64,000 bases of DNA from UBA1563 sp037440065 (GTDB taxonomy: Bacteria; Bacteroidota; Ignavibacteria; Ignavibacteriales; Ignavibacteriaceae), in NCBI GenBank assembly GCA_037440065.1, contig JBBIUV010000018.1, positions 248,001 through 312,000 on the forward strand, written 5' to 3'. Within the stretch, counting starts at the first letter, position 1; each line of letters starts with the position of its first letter. A program made the position numbers and the translations under genes. The notes beneath the pieces are model-generated. The model worked only from the letters and a program-made list of their open reading frames with translations, was not told the origin of the DNA and searched no databases. This document shows positions 62,801 through 64,000 of the stretch, one piece after another.

Positions 62801-63370
62801 AAATTCCGATCGGTATTTCCAAGTGTTACAAATATGGTTGGTCAGTTTTCGTTCGGACTTTCTGCCAGCGGTGAAACCGTCCGTCTCTTTAACGAAAACG
62901 GATCACTAATTGATTCGCTAAAATTTAATTCTGTAGCTCCATGGCCAATTGAGCCTAATGGTACTGGCGCAACATTGGCATTGATAAATCCTACTTTCGA
63001 TAACTCGCTGGCAGAGAATTGGAAAACTTCACTAAACCTTGGGACACCGGGAAAGGTTAATGATATTTTCTCCAACATTAAAACTGACGAGTTTAAACCT
63101 AATACCTTTATGTTGTGTCAAAATTATCCTAATCCGTTTAATCCAAGTACTACTATTAGATTTCAACTGCCGGAGTCTGGAAAAGTTACTTTGAAGGTTT
63201 TTGATATTCTTGGAAACGAAGTAACTACGTTAATAAATGATGAAATGTCTGCAGGAAGTTATAATTACGAGTTCGAAATGAGGAATTACGAATTGTCCAG
63301 CGGTGTTTATTTCTATCAACTTCGAGCAGGTAGTTTCTTACAAACAAAGAAGATGATATTTTTAAAATGA
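59837..63370 (+). CDS. Secreted CotH-kinase/lamin-tail multidomain T9SS protein
   Basis: A 1177-residue exported protein. A signal peptide (about 1-18) is followed by a lamin-tail domain (about 20-105, VVLNEVMSSN..DWIELYN), a beta-sandwich (about 105-260), a chitobiase/hexosaminidase C-terminal-like domain (about 370-435, GTIYFTTDGSDPTE), and a CotH kinase-like domain (about 500-780, LRDRYMSEML, YWGIYTLREKLNEEYLG, WRWLTFDLDYGVG). A bacterial-repeat segment (about 845-920, PNPGYVFAGWKS), a second lamin-tail domain (about 925-1040) and a type A T9SS domain (last ~85) complete it. In spore-forming bacteria CotH phosphorylates coat proteins; a surface-protein kinase role here is a guess. Confidence 0.9.
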   Translation: MKKYLIMLIVFPVSFLLSQSVVLNEVMSSNTITIVDEDGDFPDWIELYNTSPQPVSLANYHLSDDSLNLSKWKFPNISLQPKNYLIVYASGKDKKNGAMFWETVITKGDSWKYLVPTSEPSSAWRNLGFDDAAWKSGPSGFGFGDNDDATTVPQTNSVYIRKIFSVTDPATVDTAFLHVDYDDAFVAYLNGVEIARANIGTKGTPPTYSQSANSNHEAMMYQNGSPEVFPIANIRALLKTGDNLLTMQVHNINTTSSDLTLIPFFTLGMNSVPVNPRGLSPLIKLPTSYLHTNFKLDSAGESVFLTDSFGNKIDEVTFGFLPTGLSYGRKPDGGTTWYYFQTPTPKTSNTSTGILQVAEPPQFSRKAGFYYSGMSVGITSTLPGGTIYFTTDGSDPTELSSKYIGAVGISKTTTLRSKVFANGVIPSPTTTATYFINHVSTLPVVSLSTDPKHFWDNDSGIYVMGSNPGGYPYFGANFWKDWEKPIHFEFFEPLDSQTVSVDAGIKIYGNWSRAFDQKSMAIYLRGGYGFNKMKYQFFPGKKTDSFANIVLRNGGNDFNFTLLRDRYMSEMLKNLDIGVQSTRFCVAYLNNEYWGIYTLREKLNEEYLGNTYGVNPDNVDIVELSTEAGFYVNEHFSSLYNFLSQKDISAKANYDFVQSQMDIENYKNYQIAEIYINNLDWPGNNMKIWRERTETAKWRWLTFDLDYGVGLVEYYNSQQDYRFNTLDFATETNGPGWPNPPWSTLMFRKLLTNNEFKNDFIQSFAHLLNTTFSPDSTLRLLAKIQDEIAPEISRHNAKWKGTMQFDWVSNIARIRTFVSYREAYMRFHINTKFQLGGFANLTLAINDSLGGRVFLQSYNISKASFTGKYFKTAPIKLSAKPNPGYVFAGWKSISTNPEINIVLSKDSVVQAVFVKEDTQNQKVVINEINYKSAPTSDCGDWVELYNNGTENVQLKNWKFKDSVDIHEYVLPEYTLAPDSFVVLANDTLKFRSVFPSVTNMVGQFSFGLSASGETVRLFNENGSLIDSLKFNSVAPWPIEPNGTGATLALINPTFDNSLAENWKTSLNLGTPGKVNDIFSNIKTDEFKPNTFMLCQNYPNPFNPSTTIRFQLPESGKVTLKVFDILGNEVTTLINDEMSAGSYNYEFEMRNYELSSGVYFYQLRAGSFLQTKKMIFLK

Positions 63371-63428
63371 GTATTTCAAAAATTTACAGCATGACTAACA
63401 TAGTTAGTCTTATTAGTCCGGAATAAAA

Positions 63429-64000
63429 ATGAATAAAAAAGTTGAGCGAAAAGTAATTTTAAGTATTGCATCTTTTTGTTTAGTAGTCTTCTTACTTTTA
63501 ATAAGTGGAATTAAAATTCCCCACTCGTTAAATATTTTTGCTGAGGTACATCCGCTACAAAAATGGCAAATTGTTAAAGGGACCGATGGACAACTCACAT
63601 CGGCTTTGATAGACTACGAAACCGGATTTTCGAACACATTTGGTGTTACCCAATTCCAACGCGGGGAATCAATGGTCTTCTCTTTTAGCGCATCGATGAA
63701 AAATAAAAAAGAAATCAACGCTGGAGATTCGGTAGGAGTTATTCGTTCAAGTGATGTTGAAGAAAATATTGTTCGCCTGGAAGGTGAATTATCGGTTGCA
63801 CAAGCTGAACTCGAAGCTAATAGAACCGGTGAAAAACAACCGCTTATAACCGAAGCAAAAAATCGTCTGGAATTTGCAAAAGCAAAACTTGGACAGAAAA
63901 AAGATACGTTCCAGCGTAATGAACAATTGTATAAAAAAGGATTCCTTCCTCAAGAAAGTTATGAAACTGATCTCTGGGAAATAAAACAACTTGAAATTGA
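63429..64000 (+). CDS. HlyD-type adaptor / efflux periplasmic adaptor (partial, 3' end cut by window edge)
   Basis: The first 190 residues of a membrane fusion protein. An N-terminal helix (about residues 9-28) is followed by a lipoyl half-domain region (EINAGDSVGVIRSSDVEENI) and the first arm of a helical hairpin (VRLEGELSVAQAELEANRTGEKQP...) with KGFLPQESYETDLWEI on the return arm. The start is the ATG at 63429-63431; it is 58 bp after the CotH gene on the same strand. The transporter type cannot be told without the downstream genes. Confidence 0.85.
   Translation, partial: MNKKVERKVILSIASFCLVVFLLLISGIKIPHSLNIFAEVHPLQKWQIVKGTDGQLTSALIDYETGFSNTFGVTQFQRGESMVFSFSASMKNKKEINAGDSVGVIRSSDVEENIVRLEGELSVAQAELEANRTGEKQPLITEAKNRLEFAKAKLGQKKDTFQRNEQLYKKGFLPQESYETDLWEIKQLEI

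Noticed and set aside
63371..63428. Short open frame after the CotH gene
   Set aside because: Only about 20 codons, no ribosome-binding site, and it ends just before the adaptor start.

Overview
This is a low-GC (roughly one-third G+C by eye), gene-dense window from a Bacteroidota-type bacterium, most likely a member of the Ignavibacteria. Three signs point there. Several secreted proteins end in the Tyr/Phe-Pro-Asn-Pro-Phe-Asn-Pro type A type IX secretion (T9SS) sorting domain in its Ignavibacteria flavour. Several genes have a TAnnTTTG promoter element of the Bacteroidetes kind. Many starts lack a strong ribosome-binding site. I see no rRNA, tRNA, CRISPR array, transposase, phage gene or origin. 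The window cuts a gene at each end: metZ on the left and a HlyD-type adaptor on the right.

Layout. 1-4.8 kb (minus strand): a trans-sulfuration enzyme, a DUF72 protein with a small Cys protein, and a secreted (alpha/alpha)6-barrel glycosidase. 5-14.8 kb (plus): two very large tandem paralogous secreted proteins, a membrane-anchored AraC regulator and a beta-helix T9SS protein. 14.9-21.1 kb (minus): a complete TetR-TolC-adaptor-RND efflux operon. 21.3-30.3 kb: a three-transcript cell-surface polymer locus. It holds a response regulator, a HEAT-repeat membrane protein and a processive GT2 synthase; then a membrane phosphatase with three phosphatase-like modules and an LtaS-like transferase; then a YaiO-like TPR/beta-barrel with an anchored protein of unknown function. 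30.5-36.6 kb: release factor 3, then a MacB-like ABC export operon (adaptor, ATPase, two permeases) whose spacers carry two copies of a 39-bp repeat. 36.8-44.3 kb: a 1799-residue multi-PAS hybrid histidine kinase, a cytidylate-kinase-like protein and a secreted GH16 glucanase. 44.3-51.4 kb: lipopolysaccharide genes (GT9, WaaA) and housekeeping genes, including an unannotated 54-residue basic protein. 51.7-59.1 kb: Tex, a Gdx/SugE-type exporter, YitT, AMP nucleosidase and an M16 peptidase. 59.2-64 kb: a small Cys protein preceded by a 22-bp tandem repeat array, a CotH/lamin-tail T9SS protein and the start of a HlyD-like adaptor.

Most of the window is envelope biology: secretion, efflux, surface polysaccharide and secreted carbohydrate-active proteins. 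The strongest candidate for an undescribed system is the 21.3-30.3 kb polymer locus. There a processive glycosyltransferase is paired with a HEAT-repeat membrane partner and a stand-alone receiver domain in place of the usual c-di-GMP (PilZ) control. The neighbouring phosphatase and LtaS-like enzyme are predicted to face the periplasm. Other signals that gene calling does not explain are the 22-bp helically phased iterons at 59.5 kb, the twin 39-bp repeats in the ABC operon, and the near-identical DNA encoding the sorting domains of two otherwise unrelated proteins.
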